A stretch of 44,102 nucleotides of DNA from Paramacrobiotus richtersi. Taxonomy: Eukaryota > Tardigrada > Eutardigrada > Parachela > Macrobiotidae. Below, piece by piece: positions 1 through 10,979 of this stretch. The stretch lies in contig JAQGAU010000079.1 of NCBI GenBank assembly GCA_034698045.1, forward strand, positions 1 through 44,102, read 5' to 3'. Position 1 is the first letter of the stretch; the number at the start of each line of letters is the position of its first letter. The position numbers and the translations under genes are program-made. Under the pieces are notes generated by a model. That model worked only from the letters and a program-made list of their open reading frames with translations. It had not been told where the DNA came from and ran no database searches.

Positions 1-187
1 CAGGGATATATAAATACAATTGGCGAAAAAACGGAAATGCAACACAGCGGATGTATCACAACCACAAATGAGCAGGCAAATTGGCGCAGACAAAATTATC
101 AACCGGATCATTTAACGACTGAGCATCATCCCGAAAGACCATCAAAGGAAACAAATACTGCTAAAAAATAAAAAGTAAAACTACTGC

Positions 188-421
188 TTACGACTGATAC
201 GGATCACTTTGTCCTCCCCGTAACAGATCGGTAACCCAATCACCGTTCTTCCCCGCCGAGTCAGTCGTTGGACTGCGGCATTCCTGGGTCAGCGCGAACA
301 CCGTCAGCCTGCGGAGCGATGCCAAGGCCGGTACGCCGCGAGTCCCATCGGGAATGGGAGTCAGCTGGCCCGACACGTACGGAGGAAATCGCGGATCCGC
401 AGTCTCATACAGACTTAAAAA
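188..421 (-). CDS. Candidate terminal exon, possibly the third exon of the F-box gene
   Basis: On the minus strand a good acceptor (ATTGTTTTGCAG) ends at 422, followed by 77 open codons and a stop at 188. The peptide starts FLSLYETADPRF and ends GGQSDPYQS. If the F-box exon used a donor at 847/846 (ACG|GTGGGT) instead of running to its own stop at 824, it would join this exon in phase 0 and give a protein of about 531 residues. That joining is inference; the segment could belong to another gene or be a chance open frame. I recognise no domain in it. The rest of 1-823 shows no other supported gene. Confidence 0.4.
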   Translation of the reverse strand, partial: FLSLYETADPRFPPYVSGQLTPIPDGTRGVPALASLRRLTVFALTQECRSPTTDSAGKNGDWVTDLLRGGQSDPYQS

Positions 422-823
422 CTGCAAAACAATAGAGTACTTGATTAGTTGTACTACATTATAGCTATTCAATGGTTGTACAATTGAAAATCAGCGTTAT
501 TATTAAACTGGCCAAAAACAGAAAATGTACAGACAACTGGTTAAAACGTTTGTCACTCAAATCACCTATCACTGCTTACCATCTGTTCCGAGACAAATCG
601 TTTATTAATATCCGGTTGTTAGTATACTCACACAAGATATCAGACTCACACTGTACTGTAGATCTGCAGTTGTTACTGTTCGGTATTAAGTAACTAGCGA
701 AACTCGGACATTTCTCAAAAGAAGCATACGTGCACGGTTAGTCAAGTAGCGCTTACAATGTTAATTTCGTCTCGATAACACCGTATAATTTGTAACCGTA
801 TGTAACCATTACTGCCACTAAGC

Positions 824-2839
824 TCATGGCTCACAAGTTCTACCCACCGTCCACAGTTCGCGGCGATGCTGATAATATCCCCACAGCCAGCGCAGATTCC
901 CCTCCAAGACATCCCGTTCCGACACGCTAAACTCCGGACACCACTTTTCCAGCAAATTCTCCACGCCCACATCCAGTTGTACATCCAACACCTCCCGTTT
1001 GACCACGAGAGGAGTCGTCGTGGTGAATGGCAACCACACGTTGACATTGTGCAACTTCAACGCACCACACACATCCATCCATTTGGTATCACTGTGATCC
1101 CGGCTATCAACCCCATACCAGCTATCCAACAGATCACAAGCCTGCACTCGGGCGCCGGCGATAATAATCAATTCAGCATGGTGGTTCATGGCTTTCAGCA
1201 TGGCTTTAACCGTATCCAGATGCCGAAGTGTCGCTTTCTGGGGCACATTACTACCTCCGGATAAAATGAGAGCGGTAGTTGATTCCTTAACCAATTTGTG
1301 TACCCTCATGGCCAGACGGTGATAATCGACTGTTTTCTTGTGATGTCCGGGGGTGGTGAGATCGATCTCCACTAGACGCGGGCTGGTCATTGACTCCAGA
1401 AAGAAATTCCACAAGCGGCACACATGCCGGCAGAACACTCGCTGCAAAGGACTGAGACACGACAAAGTTTCCCGGACAATCTCCAGCGGAAGCCAACCCA
1501 TGACCGGATCGTCCATCAAGTCACACATGATAATATTCGGACCCACTGCATCGCCAGCAACTTGCGGAGACAGATATTTTTGCTCCATTCGTTTCAGCAT
1601 AGTCCACTGAAAATCATGAGAAGCTGATCAGTAAGATGACCACTACACAAAACTCACATAATAATTATTTAATAATTGTTATTTTACTACAATAATAACA
1701 ATATTATAATAACAATAATAATTATTTTATTGCAAACGAATATCAGCTAATGGTTCCGATTCCGTCATTATTATTATTATTATGATATTATCTTGCTGTA
1801 AACGTTGTCGCAGAAATTCACAGCACTTGTACTGTGCCAGTATATCAAGTTGTATACAACGAAGGGGGCCGACAACTAGACACTGTGAGTTTACTGTTCC
1901 AACAACGAGACACCTAATGCCCGGCTGTGCTGTGCGTGCGTCCATAAAATGTGTGCGTGAGTTGCGAGCCAAGCAAGACTGAGAGACAGACAGGCCTCTC
2001 TGCACCTGTCTCGAAAGGGTCTCGAAAGGGCCGCAGAGAGGCCTGTCTGTTCTGTGTCTCGCTGTAGCGCGACTCAACGGAGACTGTGTACTAGTGTGTA
2101 TGGGTGCCGCATTCAATCGCAGTACATACGGGCAATAAGTGTCTAGTTGTTGGAACCGTAAACTCACAGTGTCTAGTTGTCGGCCCCCTTCGTTGTACAG
2201 AAAACTATGGTAAATTACCGTAAATACGCAGCTTACAATTTCATCGTCGGTCAACGGTTCCCCTAATTGCGAACTATAAAACAACCGCCCTCCTTCGACT
2301 TTCCTGCCAATAGTGTACGTTTCTCTATTCCAAATACCCAGAACAAAATCTGCCGGAAACTGATCGAAAAGAGTGGCAGCAGTCGCTCTCGTCCTCAGGC
2401 CGTATCGCGACTGCGCACTGTCGAAATGATGCTCGAAATAATACCGTAAAATCCTGGATCCGGATAGCCTGGGGTTATGGAGATTCCGCACCGCGTCCAC
2501 TGGTACGACTTTCTCCACCGTTTCACCAGTATGAATGGCTACAAAGGCGAACCAATCCCGAGAACCAGCCAAGAATGTCGCGGGGTACCAATGCCAGGGT
2601 TGATCAGGAGCCAGTTGGTACAGTGCTTCCACGGTGTCTCCGCTCATGTAGTCCTCGTCCCGACTGATACGACGATTGGTGCACTGATCAAATGGCACGA
2701 AATCCGTGTTGTGTCCGGGGAATCCGAAGTCAACGATTAATCCCTGGGGAGCCTTGCCAAGAATCGTTCCGCGGCGCAGTTGACCATTTTCCTGCTTTAC
2801 ATCCACGCCACACCACCAGGGGACTTCCCCGACCAACAT
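824..2839 (-). CDS. F-box protein with N-terminal Tudor/agenet-like barrels, two exons
   Basis: Proposed exons are 2839-2237 (201 codons) and 1606-824 (260 codons plus stop). Donor GAAATT|GTAAGC and acceptor GATTTTCAG|TGG join in phase 0 to give 461 residues. Residues 1-120 carry two barrel-like segments: one around VDVKQENGQLRRGTI, and one with GDTVEALYQ and a W-H-W-Y-P-A core followed by VVPVDAVR, like Tudor/agenet folds. Residues about 239-275 form an F-box (WLPLEIVRETLSCLSPLQRV, then CRLWNFF), which in this family recruits Skp1 of an SCF ubiquitin ligase. The rest would bind substrate; no LRR, WD40 or Kelch repeats are visible. Exon 1 stays open past the proposed donor only because a MITE and an ATT repeat happen to be readable. 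The intron is 630 bp. The substrate is unknown. F-box identity is fairly sure; the barrel call is inference. Confidence 0.7.
1640..1800. repeat. AT-rich (ATT)n tract in the F-box gene intron
   Basis: Runs of ATT/AAT and TTA fill this stretch, including a (TTA)n run at about 1766-1781. It lies in the intron beside the MITE. Read in frame it gives a run of isoleucines, which is a translation artefact. Confidence 0.7.
1857..2195. mobile_element. 339-bp MITE with TA target-site duplication
   Basis: The outer 57 bases (1857-1913) are the reverse complement of 2139-2195 with two mismatches; the ends read CAACGAAGGGGGCCGAC. A TA dinucleotide flanks each end (1855-1856, 2196-2197), as expected of Tc1/mariner-type or other TA-targeting elements. 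The interior holds a second inverted repeat (around 1985-2004 against 2031-2053, CAGGCCTCTCTGC), so the whole element can fold back. There is no transposase ORF, so it is non-autonomous. It sits in the single intron of the F-box gene. High similarity of its arms suggests recent insertion. Confidence 0.88.
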
Positions 2840-3145
2840 TTCGACTTACGACAAATCCCGGAACGAATAAAAACAGCAAAATCAGAACTCAAAAGATATG
2901 TACAAAGGAACAATGTGGCAGTTGATTCTTTCCACAAAATTGACAAAAATGACAAAATCCAAAATCATTATCGTAACACAGAGTAACAGCAAAAGAGAAA
3001 AGCAGGTAAACACAGCCACATCATGCCGCGAGCCGAGCCACTCACAGCTAGGAGCTGGACCCTTGTAACCCCTCGCCACCGTACTTCCATCTGTAGTGGC
3101 TGCGCTTATATCTCAATGCGGAAACCATTCCGCCGGAAACGTTTG
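2840..3145. other. Spacer upstream of the F-box gene
   Basis: Between the F-box start codon and the duplicated block downstream of Dim1 I see no gene. The F-box promoter should lie here; I cannot point to a defined core element. Confidence 0.4.
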
Positions 3146-3712
3146 ATAAACTCCAACTTGTGCATGAAAGCGCGAAAATACATTTAACTGAAATAATTCT
3201 TTAATGAGCTCCTTTATACGAATAATCGTTATATATACAGACAATGGAAGATCGTCTGCTTGAAAGTGGAAACTACTAGATGTACCGCAATTTCCGGTAA
3301 AAAACCACCAGACAAATTAAAAAAAAACCCACCACCACAAAATCCATCGTTCTCCGAACTGTATGATGTATATGTCCTATTCATGTTTATCGATTCATGT
3401 GGCAGGTGCTGAACATCGTATTTTTTTGGGCACAACATAATTCTGACAAAATCGGCAATGAAAACAACGGTTCAATCAGCATAACATTAATTCAGGAATA
3501 ATTTAAAGTAAAATTTTCGTAATGACAGAATATGTCATACGATGAGCTCATCTGAATCGTATAACCGCGCGCGGTAAATTCTAAACTCCCAGTAAAAAAG
3601 AATTCCTTTTGTATATCGTACATATCGGCTTCTTTCATTTCGGTCAGTAGCGGTATTTCGTGGAGTAATCTTTGGGCGAAATAACCAGGCCCCGCCCCTT
3701 CCTGGCACCGCG
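3146..3712 (-). repeat. Left arm of an inverted duplication (Dim1 3' end plus downstream DNA)
   Basis: The minus strand of 3146-3712, covering the last codons of Dim1 copy A and about 500 bp beyond its stop, reappears diverged on the plus strand at 7507-8503. Shared landmarks in order are the GTGCCAGGAAGGGGCGGGGC coding end, CATCGTATGA, TACGATGTTCAGCACCTGCC, TGTCTGGTGGTTTTTT, GATGATCTTCCATTG-like sequence and TTTCGCGCTTTCATGCACAA. The arms are roughly 80-85% alike by eye. Confidence 0.78.
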
Positions 3713-4763
3713 GTACACAGTCTCGATAATATCAATCATTTCCTGTTTATCTTCAATGGCCCAGTTGATTTTGTTGTTGTTGCCCGTGCCCAGATCGATC
3801 ATAATGTGCTTGTTACGGAAGAAGAACATTACCGTGCATGGATCGTATAATTCGTACATTTTGTTGAAATCACCCACTTCCGTCACGTCCACCAAGTATA
3901 CTGTGGCGAAATTCTTCACCTTTTCCGCAATGCGAAATAGTGTCTGTCAAATGGAGGGATATCTCCTAATATATTCTGGGAAAATGTTTTTCACCGAATC
4001 AGCATATTAAAAGTGTTACAATATTTTTCTTGGTATTCATGACGAAATTTTGGAGTTTTATTTTTAGTAGGGTGAGTACTTATTACAGAATATAGTAAAA
4101 ATGCTTGATTTAGTCATTTCTTTATTCTGTACAATATCGAACACTGTCGAAGCTTGGGATAATTATAAAGTATTACCTGCGATCATTCTGATAAGCAAGA
4201 CGTAAATTAAAACAATACAATTAATACAATTTGTATGCGCCGGAAATGAAATTAGTTACGCAGATCCGCACAAATTAGGCAGGCACCGTATATAACATAT
4301 TACATGAAAATGTAGTGCAATGGCTCAGCGAAATCGCCTTTTATCCATCTTTCGCTTATGACAGCTGCGGAGCGGCGTACGCAAAATTAACCGCATTTAT
4401 CTACTATTTTTCGCGTTTTCTTGGCGAAGGAATCTAATTAAAAAATTGCCAGGAAACATAAGAAAATAACTTAATGACAGAACGTTTTAATTAAAAATTT
4501 GCAAGAAAAGGAAATAAACATGGTTAAATAAATCACGATTAAACTTTTGTCTTCAGTACTATATTACACAAGTTGTCAATAATGGATGCACTAAACAATT
4601 TAGACTGCAGATGCTGTAATTACTCTGAAATAACCTCGTCCATCTTCATACAGGTGGGATCCCAGTCGTGACCGAACCGAATCACCACCACACGGTCTTC
4701 CTCGGACAGAATGGCCTGATCCACTTGCCAGCCGTTTTGCAAATGCGGCAGCATATACGACAT
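3644..4763 (-). CDS. TXNL4A: Dim1 / TXNL4A, U5 snRNP thioredoxin-like protein (copy A)
   Basis: Exon 1 (4763-4635, 43 codons, MSYMLPHLQNGWQVDQAILS) and exon 2 (3943-3644, 99 codons plus stop, ending SPKDYSTKYRY) give 142 residues, the length of human TXNL4A, with near-identity throughout (HDWDPTCMKMDE, YDPCTVMFFFRNKHIMIDLG, GNNNKINW). The protein has a thioredoxin fold without a redox CxxC, is part of the U4/U6.U5 tri-snRNP, and is essential for pre-mRNA splicing in fungi. The junction is phase 0; the intron is 691 bp. Two oddities: the donor is weak (GAG|GTTATT), and residue 67, proline in the family (EVPDF), is glycine (EVGDF). This is the only copy here with an open frame. Its 3' end is part of the 3146-3712 inverted duplication. 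Confidence 0.92.
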
Positions 4764-5194
4764 GATTATTCAGTGTTTTTTCCAATTAATTAAACTCGAA
4801 AAACAGCTGTTTTCCCTACTGATGCAATGGCATTAATGTAGCGAATTAATCTTCATTTTTAAAACACGCAACAACAACGAATCGCTCACGATAAACCACA
4901 ACCAAGGTTCCCAATTTTTTATATCAAAAATTCCAGATAATCCAAATACACGAAACCCGAAGTTGCTATGGAAATTCTCGACGAGATCCGCAACAAAAAC
5001 CGCTTAAGATTACGATTAACAATTATTCGGCCGAAATAATGCAAAAAATTTGGATAAATGACAGGAAAAGTACATACCGATGCAAAACAACCCAATGCAA
5101 AGCTAATATAAGAATAAATACCAGCGGGTAACAACAAATAGTCCAATGAGGGAATAATTCCAGTGTAAAGCGTCCAACAAGGGATTTTGATGGA

Positions 5195-7318
5195 TTAATA
5201 GCGATCACGACGTCCGACGCCGCCGCGCCCACCAAAGTTGCGCCGATCCCCACCGCCGCGTCGATCATCAAAATCATCCCGTCCGCGCTTCCGGGGTGGG
5301 CTTCGTGAACGTGAGTTCCCGCGATGTCCACCGAATGACGCTCCGGGACGCCGATTGCACAGATGTCTACAAAAGATTTACGGACAATTAGCTAAATTCG
5401 CATAAGTAACGAGAAGTCTGATGGCACACGTACACAAAGAAAACGACATATTACACAACCAGAAGTACTAGATAAATGTATAAACCGTCAAAAAAAGAAA
5501 GGGATGATTATCTACAGCAGTTCAGAAAAAATTAATAACCGTGGCGGAATTACACGTGTAAATTATCGAGTAAATAATAACGATGTGGTCGTAGTGTACT
5601 GGCTTTAAACTGTTGATATGAAGAAAACAGCAATGACAAAGACAATTTTGCACAGCTCGCCGATGTACTTTTTCACAATCTTGTTTTTCTACATTAGCGA
5701 ACTTCACAAGACCAGCAGAACACCGAAACGAAACAGCTTAACTTTACGAGAAACAGACGAAAGCATTCCAGTTTTGTCATAGTTAACAGCGATTGCTTTT
5801 CCACAATACGCGGCTCCGTAAAATCATTTTTGATCAATAGTTTAGCAAAAAAGAGAAAACTTTAAAAAAATTAATTAAAGTATTATTAAAATCTCTAAAC
5901 ACCTTAATCTTCGGACTTCGGATAACCAGACTTCCAGTTGTACGCTCACATGGCAGCAAAGCCACTACACTACGGACATTCGTACAAACTGAGGAGAACA
6001 TTCGATACCAAAATCTCATTTTATTAATCAGTACCAGTCACAGCTTAAATCTCACTACAATCTAGTACTAAAATAGTATAATTACTCGTAAGTCGTAGTA
6101 CTGGTTGTCGTGCAACCTAACAAGTCCCAATAAATGGAATCTAAGCACAAACAATTGACACAGCTGCAACACTTTCCCCAGTGGACTTACTTGCGCAGTT
6201 CCCGACTGATGGGTTTTAAGTGCATGAAATTGCAGAATCCACCGCGTGTACACTCGCCCATTTCGTACTGACGACAGCAGGCCTCATGGAAATCGGTCTC
6301 GGGCAAGAGTTCCGCGTAGATCGGGCGTCCATTGAACCAGCGATTGTTCAGCTCGTTCACGGCGCGCTCCGCGTCCTCCTCGCGACGAAACTACAACATC
6401 GATTTAACAACGTTAGAAAATCAAATTTCTTCGGCAAAAGTGAATCCCGAGGTCGTACAACAAACAAAACCGAAAATTAAGCAATTTTTCATACAAAAAT
6501 ACAGGGGCGTTCATCAACCGACTGCGAGACGAATTCACAGCAAAAACTGCAAATGCACACAAAAATACCCAGAAGACTGAGAAGAGAAATGAAAGGCAAG
6601 TTCGTTCGGCAAATCAGTATTACTGGCAAAAGTAATTAACGATTAAATTTAACGCGAAAATATCAAGGAATCAAAAAATGTGAGTAATACTGTAATATGT
6701 ACCAAAGTGCTAATTAACCCTTTTTCACTGAGAGATTAACAAAGTTACCCAAGACTCCAAGACCAGCTGAAAACGCTTGTTTGGGTTCTCAACAATTTCC
6801 ACCTGGCTAAGTTAATTCTTGGCAAAAGAACGTCCAAATTTGATTATTTGTGAATCTTTGTTGTTTTGTTTGTCTGACTGTTTTAAAGAGACATTAATGA
6901 AAACCATACGAAAATCTGCACCAAATAATAAATTGTCCAAAAAACCATTTCAACCTCGTCAGGGTTCTCCACCTTCCCGAAGCCGTTCTTCTCACCTTAA
7001 TGTACACATTCCCGACCAGATGGTCCCCGAGATTATCGCAAATGTTCATCTCCTCAATCTTCCCATAGCGGTCCTCCATTCTCCTCAGAGAACTGATCAA
7101 AATGCTCCTGGATCTGTTGCCCAGATGCGATCCGTCGGCCGTCTAGGCGCTGTTCTGTGGATTCTGGTACACATTCAGCAGGACAATCGTCTGACTGAAA
7201 GTGGGCTTATTGTGCGGGAGCAGCGATCCCAGTGACGACAGGCGCCGATTAAAAAGTAGAAAGAATAGTTGACTTTGTCCTTCTCCGTCCCGAAGATGGA
7301 CGCCAGATACTCGGCCAT
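5195..7318 (-). pseudogene. U2AF1: U2AF35 (U2AF1) pseudogene: disrupted exon 1, intact exons 2 and 3
   Basis: The minus strand has three exons: 7318-6996, 6390-6191 and 5366-5195. Exon 1 starts [17 protein letters not shown] as in U2AF35, the small U2AF subunit that reads the AG of 3' splice sites. It is wrecked: the first zinc-finger cysteine is tyrosine (NYSFYF for NCSFYF), about four bases are missing after SR in the SRLHNKPTF region, a TAG stands in the NPQNSxQxADG stretch, and a further indel lies before MEDRYGKIEEMN. From the ATG the frame stops within about 50 codons. Exon 2 is clean: end of the UHM/RRM (RREEDAERAVNELNNRWFNG) and zinc finger 2 (CCRQYEMGECTRGGFCNFMH). Exon 3 encodes a short RS/RGG tail (NSRSRSPPRKRGRDD ... 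GGRGGVGRRDRY). Splice sites are canonical (AAG|GTGAGA, AA|GTAAGT). A working gene presumably exists elsewhere. Confidence 0.88.
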
Positions 7319-7506
7319 TTCAGTGGAGTTTGCGTTCCAGACTCGGAAACAGTTAATCCGAAATTCTACTGGATAGAGGAGAATGGCTGGAGTATCGCTC
7401 TACTATTTCACGACAACGAGAAAAGGATTTCCAGTGAAACTGGCAGAAAAACCGAGAAAGTCAGAAAGACTCCGAAAGGCGAAAGTTATATTTATATAAA
7501 TTTGCA
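7319..7506. other. Short spacer upstream of the U2AF35 pseudogene
   Basis: About 190 bp lie between the former U2AF35 start codon and the inverted-duplication breakpoint. No gene is visible; this would be the old promoter. Confidence 0.35.
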
Positions 7507-8503
7507 GCGGTGCCAGGAAGGGGCGGGGCCTGGTCATTTCGCCCAAAGATTACTCCACAAAATACCGCTACAAGTACTGACCGAATTGATAGAAGCCGAC
7601 ATGTACATTATACAAATGGAATTCTTGTTTTCGGCCCTATTACGGGGCACATTAAAATTAATTTTTCCGCAATAATACGATTCGGATGAGATCATCGTAT
7701 GATATATACTGTTATAACGAAATTTTTACACTACCCTTTCAATTATTTCTGCATTACCCATTGAATTGTTGTGCTGATGAAATCGTTGTTTTCGTTGTCG
7801 ATTTTGTCACTGTTATGATAATACGGTACTGTATGAATGACAAAAATCGGGAATTCGTAAAAAAAGAACTGCCATAGGTCACACAAAATCCAGCGCGAAA
7901 CTTGACTGTCATAATATATTGGCCTGTGCATTGGGTTATATGAATGTTGTGCCCTTGTACTATATGATTCATCTAATCCTACATACTCTGTACTTCTAAC
8001 GTGCTGTGTATTTCTGATGTACCATTTTTCTTGAGAGGTTAAATCAACTCACAACTCCTTAACAGCCAAACCAGAATGGATATATTTATAAAAAAGTATA
8101 TGTAGTAAGATTTACTGTATAAGAAAATATTACGGTTTTGTTCGATTTCGAACTAATGATGGAATAACCTGTATGATGTTGGGCTACGACGAAGATTATG
8201 TTGTGCCCAACAAATACGATGTTCAGCACCTGCCGCACAAATCGATAAGCATGAATATGGCATACACAGTTTAGAGACGAATTAATGACGAATTTTGTGA
8301 TGTTCGTTTGTATGGTGTCTGGTGGTTTTTTGCCAGAACTACCGGTATAGTAAGCTATTTGTCATTTTCTGCACTAGATGATCTTCCATTGCCTGTATAC
8401 AGTATATAAAGATTATTCGTATAATGGAGCTCGTCAGAGTACTAAAGAATTATTTCAAATAACAGTATTTTCGCGCTTTCATGCACAAGTTGGGGTTTAT
8501 TTA
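7507..8503 (+). repeat. Right arm of the inverted duplication, with an extra ~385 bp
   Basis: This arm matches the minus strand of 3146-3712. Homology runs 7507-7811, is interrupted by about 385 bp of unrelated AT-rich sequence (about 7812-8195), then resumes to about 8503. The extra block shows no terminal repeats or ORF that I can support, so it is either an insertion here or a deletion from the left arm. The sharp left edge at 7507 falls inside Dim1 coding sequence. Confidence 0.75.
7508..7580 (+). pseudogene. TXNL4A: 3' fragment of Dim1/TXNL4A (about 20 codons)
   Basis: The plus strand encodes RKGRGLVISPKDYSTKYRY, the exact C-terminus of Dim1, followed by two extra codons (KY) and TGA. 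There is no upstream exon, so it is a dead fragment carried by the inverted duplication and not a gene. Confidence 0.85.
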
Positions 8504-8773
8504 TTACAAAGCGTGGCCTCTAGTTAGTATTATTCTCTCTGATAAGAGATTACAGCGTGCTGAATATAATATGGCCGGTAAAACTGCATATTTTATGGAT
8601 ACACACGAATACAGCAACATAAAGAATTTGTTCACACAACAATTGTACATACATGTTCAGACACAATGTTACAGTTTACCCATAACTACTATTACATTTA
8701 TCACAAAGTTACAGACTGCACAAACATTAGTAAATACAGTAAACGCATCAACTTAATCCTGTATTTAGGCGGA

Positions 8774-9861
8774 TCAAGCGTCAGCTATCCGAGTGGCATT
8801 CTGTGCACCTCCAACCCCACCGGAAGCAGCTCCCTGATCGTCACCGGCTAACGACGATGCACCACCTCCACTGGCGGAACCACCCTGAGCAGACGCAGCG
8901 GTTGTCGACGCGTCCGCCGCACCACTCTGCGCTCCAGCAACATCATCCTGCGAGCTGAAAGACGGTCCCCGTGAACCGGAAGCGGAGCCAGCGCCGCTGG
9001 CGGCAGATGCTCCGGACGAGGCGTTGCCACCGGCTGAAGCGCCCGACGCACCGGAAGCAGAGGCGGCGGTGATCGAGGCATCCGCTGATGCGCCGGAAGA
9101 CTGCAAACGACCCGGAAGTGGCATTTCCACCGGCCGAAGCGTCCCCACCGGCACCGGATAACGCGCCCGATGAAGAGTTGCCACCAGCCGAAGCGCCCGC
9201 TGCGGCGTCCGAACCGGCGAGGGCTCCAGCGGATGCCGCAGGGGAAATGAGAGGGACGTGGAGGATGGCTGGCGCTTGTCCAGCGTCTACACGCTCCTCA
9301 CTGCTTTCCGATTTGGCACTGTAAAGGATTTGTTAATCATACTTCGGCAAGGCAGTTTGAAATGGTATCGTTTCCATAGGAAGAGGATGCGTATCGTCAC
9401 TTACGAACTCACAATTCATTAACGTGTCAAATGATAAAAACTACGAATTTCACATATATCTCTTTGTTCAAATAAACCGCATATACCGTATGCACAGCAA
9501 GCTATTTTCACTGTACTTCTACAGCATGGTGTTTCCATTCCAGGTGCCCATACACTACGATAACGCTTAATTTATCCCAACGCGTTCCAAATGCCAGTGA
9601 AACCCGTTAAATATTATTCTGGCTGTTTTGAACGAAAAAAATTATATAAACAAACCTACTAATGGTAACTTTATTTTTACTGGTAATTAAAAACCTTGAA
9701 CGAAATCAAAAGCCAAATCAACGTTCAAGCAAGCACAAAGCGGAGATGCTTAGCCGAGCTCTTATCAAAAACATACCGGCATCCTTCTTTTTCGGTGCAG
9801 CGAGTGTTGCCGGGAAAACGGCCAAGCACCCAATAAACAAGATTACATAAGCATTCGCCAT
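8774..9861 (-). CDS. Small secreted Ser/Gly/Ala-rich protein, two exons
   Basis: Exon 1 (9861-9777) encodes MANAYVILFIGCLAVFPATL followed by AAPKKKDA: a classical signal peptide, probably cut after ALA/LAA, then a lysine patch. A donor (CCG|GTATGT) follows. Exon 2 (about 9318-8774, acceptor TTTACAG) encodes low-complexity sequence with repeated Gly-Ala-Ser units (GASAGGNASSGAS) ending NATRIADA. Such composition occurs in silk-like, cuticular or mucous extracellular proteins; I cannot be more precise. The model is not clean: exon 1 leaves phase 1, which puts a stop soon after the first acceptor, and the two low-complexity halves (upstream and downstream of about 9105) lie in different frames. 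A later acceptor near 9285 would restore the first half. It may be a recent frameshift or an unseen splice. Confidence 0.55.
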
Positions 9862-10979
9862 CGTTTCTATAATTAAACAAATGATCTAATTCAACTGCGA
9901 TAACAAGTAAACTGCTTTAGACATGACAACCTTGTGGACACCGCTTCAAATAGCTCGTCAACGGGTCCCAAGAGACAGTTCAAGTTCAGGCGACCTTTGT
10001 TCATCGAGTGTACATGTGTCGAGGAACTGTGTAATCAATTACGAAACATTACGGACTAGCCTTGGATTAGTATCGTTTATGGGATTTTATCGGCTACGCG
10101 ATCAGAAAATAACGATTCAATTCCTCGGAATTCTTGTACGCTGGAAACAACCATGCCGGGAAAATTACTATGAAATATTTTTTGTAGAATATTTGTTCAA
10201 GTAAGTTTTTGCAGTAAATATTGACATGCGATAAACAGATAAATCTGAAAACAGAATTTTTTACATAGCATCGGAAAATATTGCTGCCTGCATTGTCGAT
10301 GATGATATTCCCACGCCTCTTTGCTACATACAGGAAGTTCGGTGCATAATGCATTCTGATTGTAAGACTCACGCAAATAACGATCGATTTTTACAGTTAG
10401 CCAAAACGATGAAAGCGCAATGAGAAAGTAATCTGAATAAGGAGAAAAAGATTCTCAAAAATCATTTCCGGCTCATGGATAAAATGCCGTTCTGGATGCA
10501 AACCATACAAAACTAAAAAAAAACAGGAAAACTAAAGTTAAATCATGCGCAAACAACGGAGAAATATGTAAAAAACCACCAATTATCCTAGAGAAAACGT
10601 TACAACTATAAAATAAAGTATATAAAAAAATAATTAAATTCTTGAAAATATACATCTGGCCACCAGAAACAAGGTTAAGAACCGGTAAAATGCTAAGAAA
10701 CACAAATACGCGATAATGCTTACAACGTTCTGTCGCTGCTTTATTCCAAATCCTTACGATCATCAATTCTGAGTCAGCTTTGGTACTCGTCAAAGAGCAG
10801 TTTCTGAATAAGCTGATAAAAGAAAAACGATGTTGACATACGACATCAGACTACTGTATTTACTGTATTTACGTAGAAGCAAATAAGCCGTTGACAAAAT
10901 GTACCAGTACCAGAAAATTCCACATATTTCAGAACACAAAATAAAACATAACAGGCGAGATAACGCAGTTCGATGGAGT
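9862..10979. other. Intergenic, no supported gene
   Basis: This AT-rich sequence lies between the secreted-protein gene and Dim1 copy B. Open stretches here are short, compositionally poor and lack paired splice signals. The secreted-protein promoter would lie just above 9861. Confidence 0.5.

Noticed and set aside
1727-2839. Single 370-codon ORF ending in a run of isoleucines
   Set aside because: The part after 2236 crosses a splice donor, a MITE and an ATT repeat; the isoleucines are the microsatellite. The spliced model into 1606 keeps phase and yields an F-box protein.
5023-5331. ORF with hydrophobic stretch in another frame of the U2AF35 last exon
   Set aside because: The correct frame gives the RS/RGG tail of U2AF35 right after a proper acceptor; the other frame is a shadow plus downstream DNA.
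9088-9324. Plus-strand Pro/Ala-rich ORF
   Set aside because: It is antisense to the Ser/Gly/Ala repeat; GC-rich repeats stay open on both strands, and the minus strand has the signal-peptide exon.
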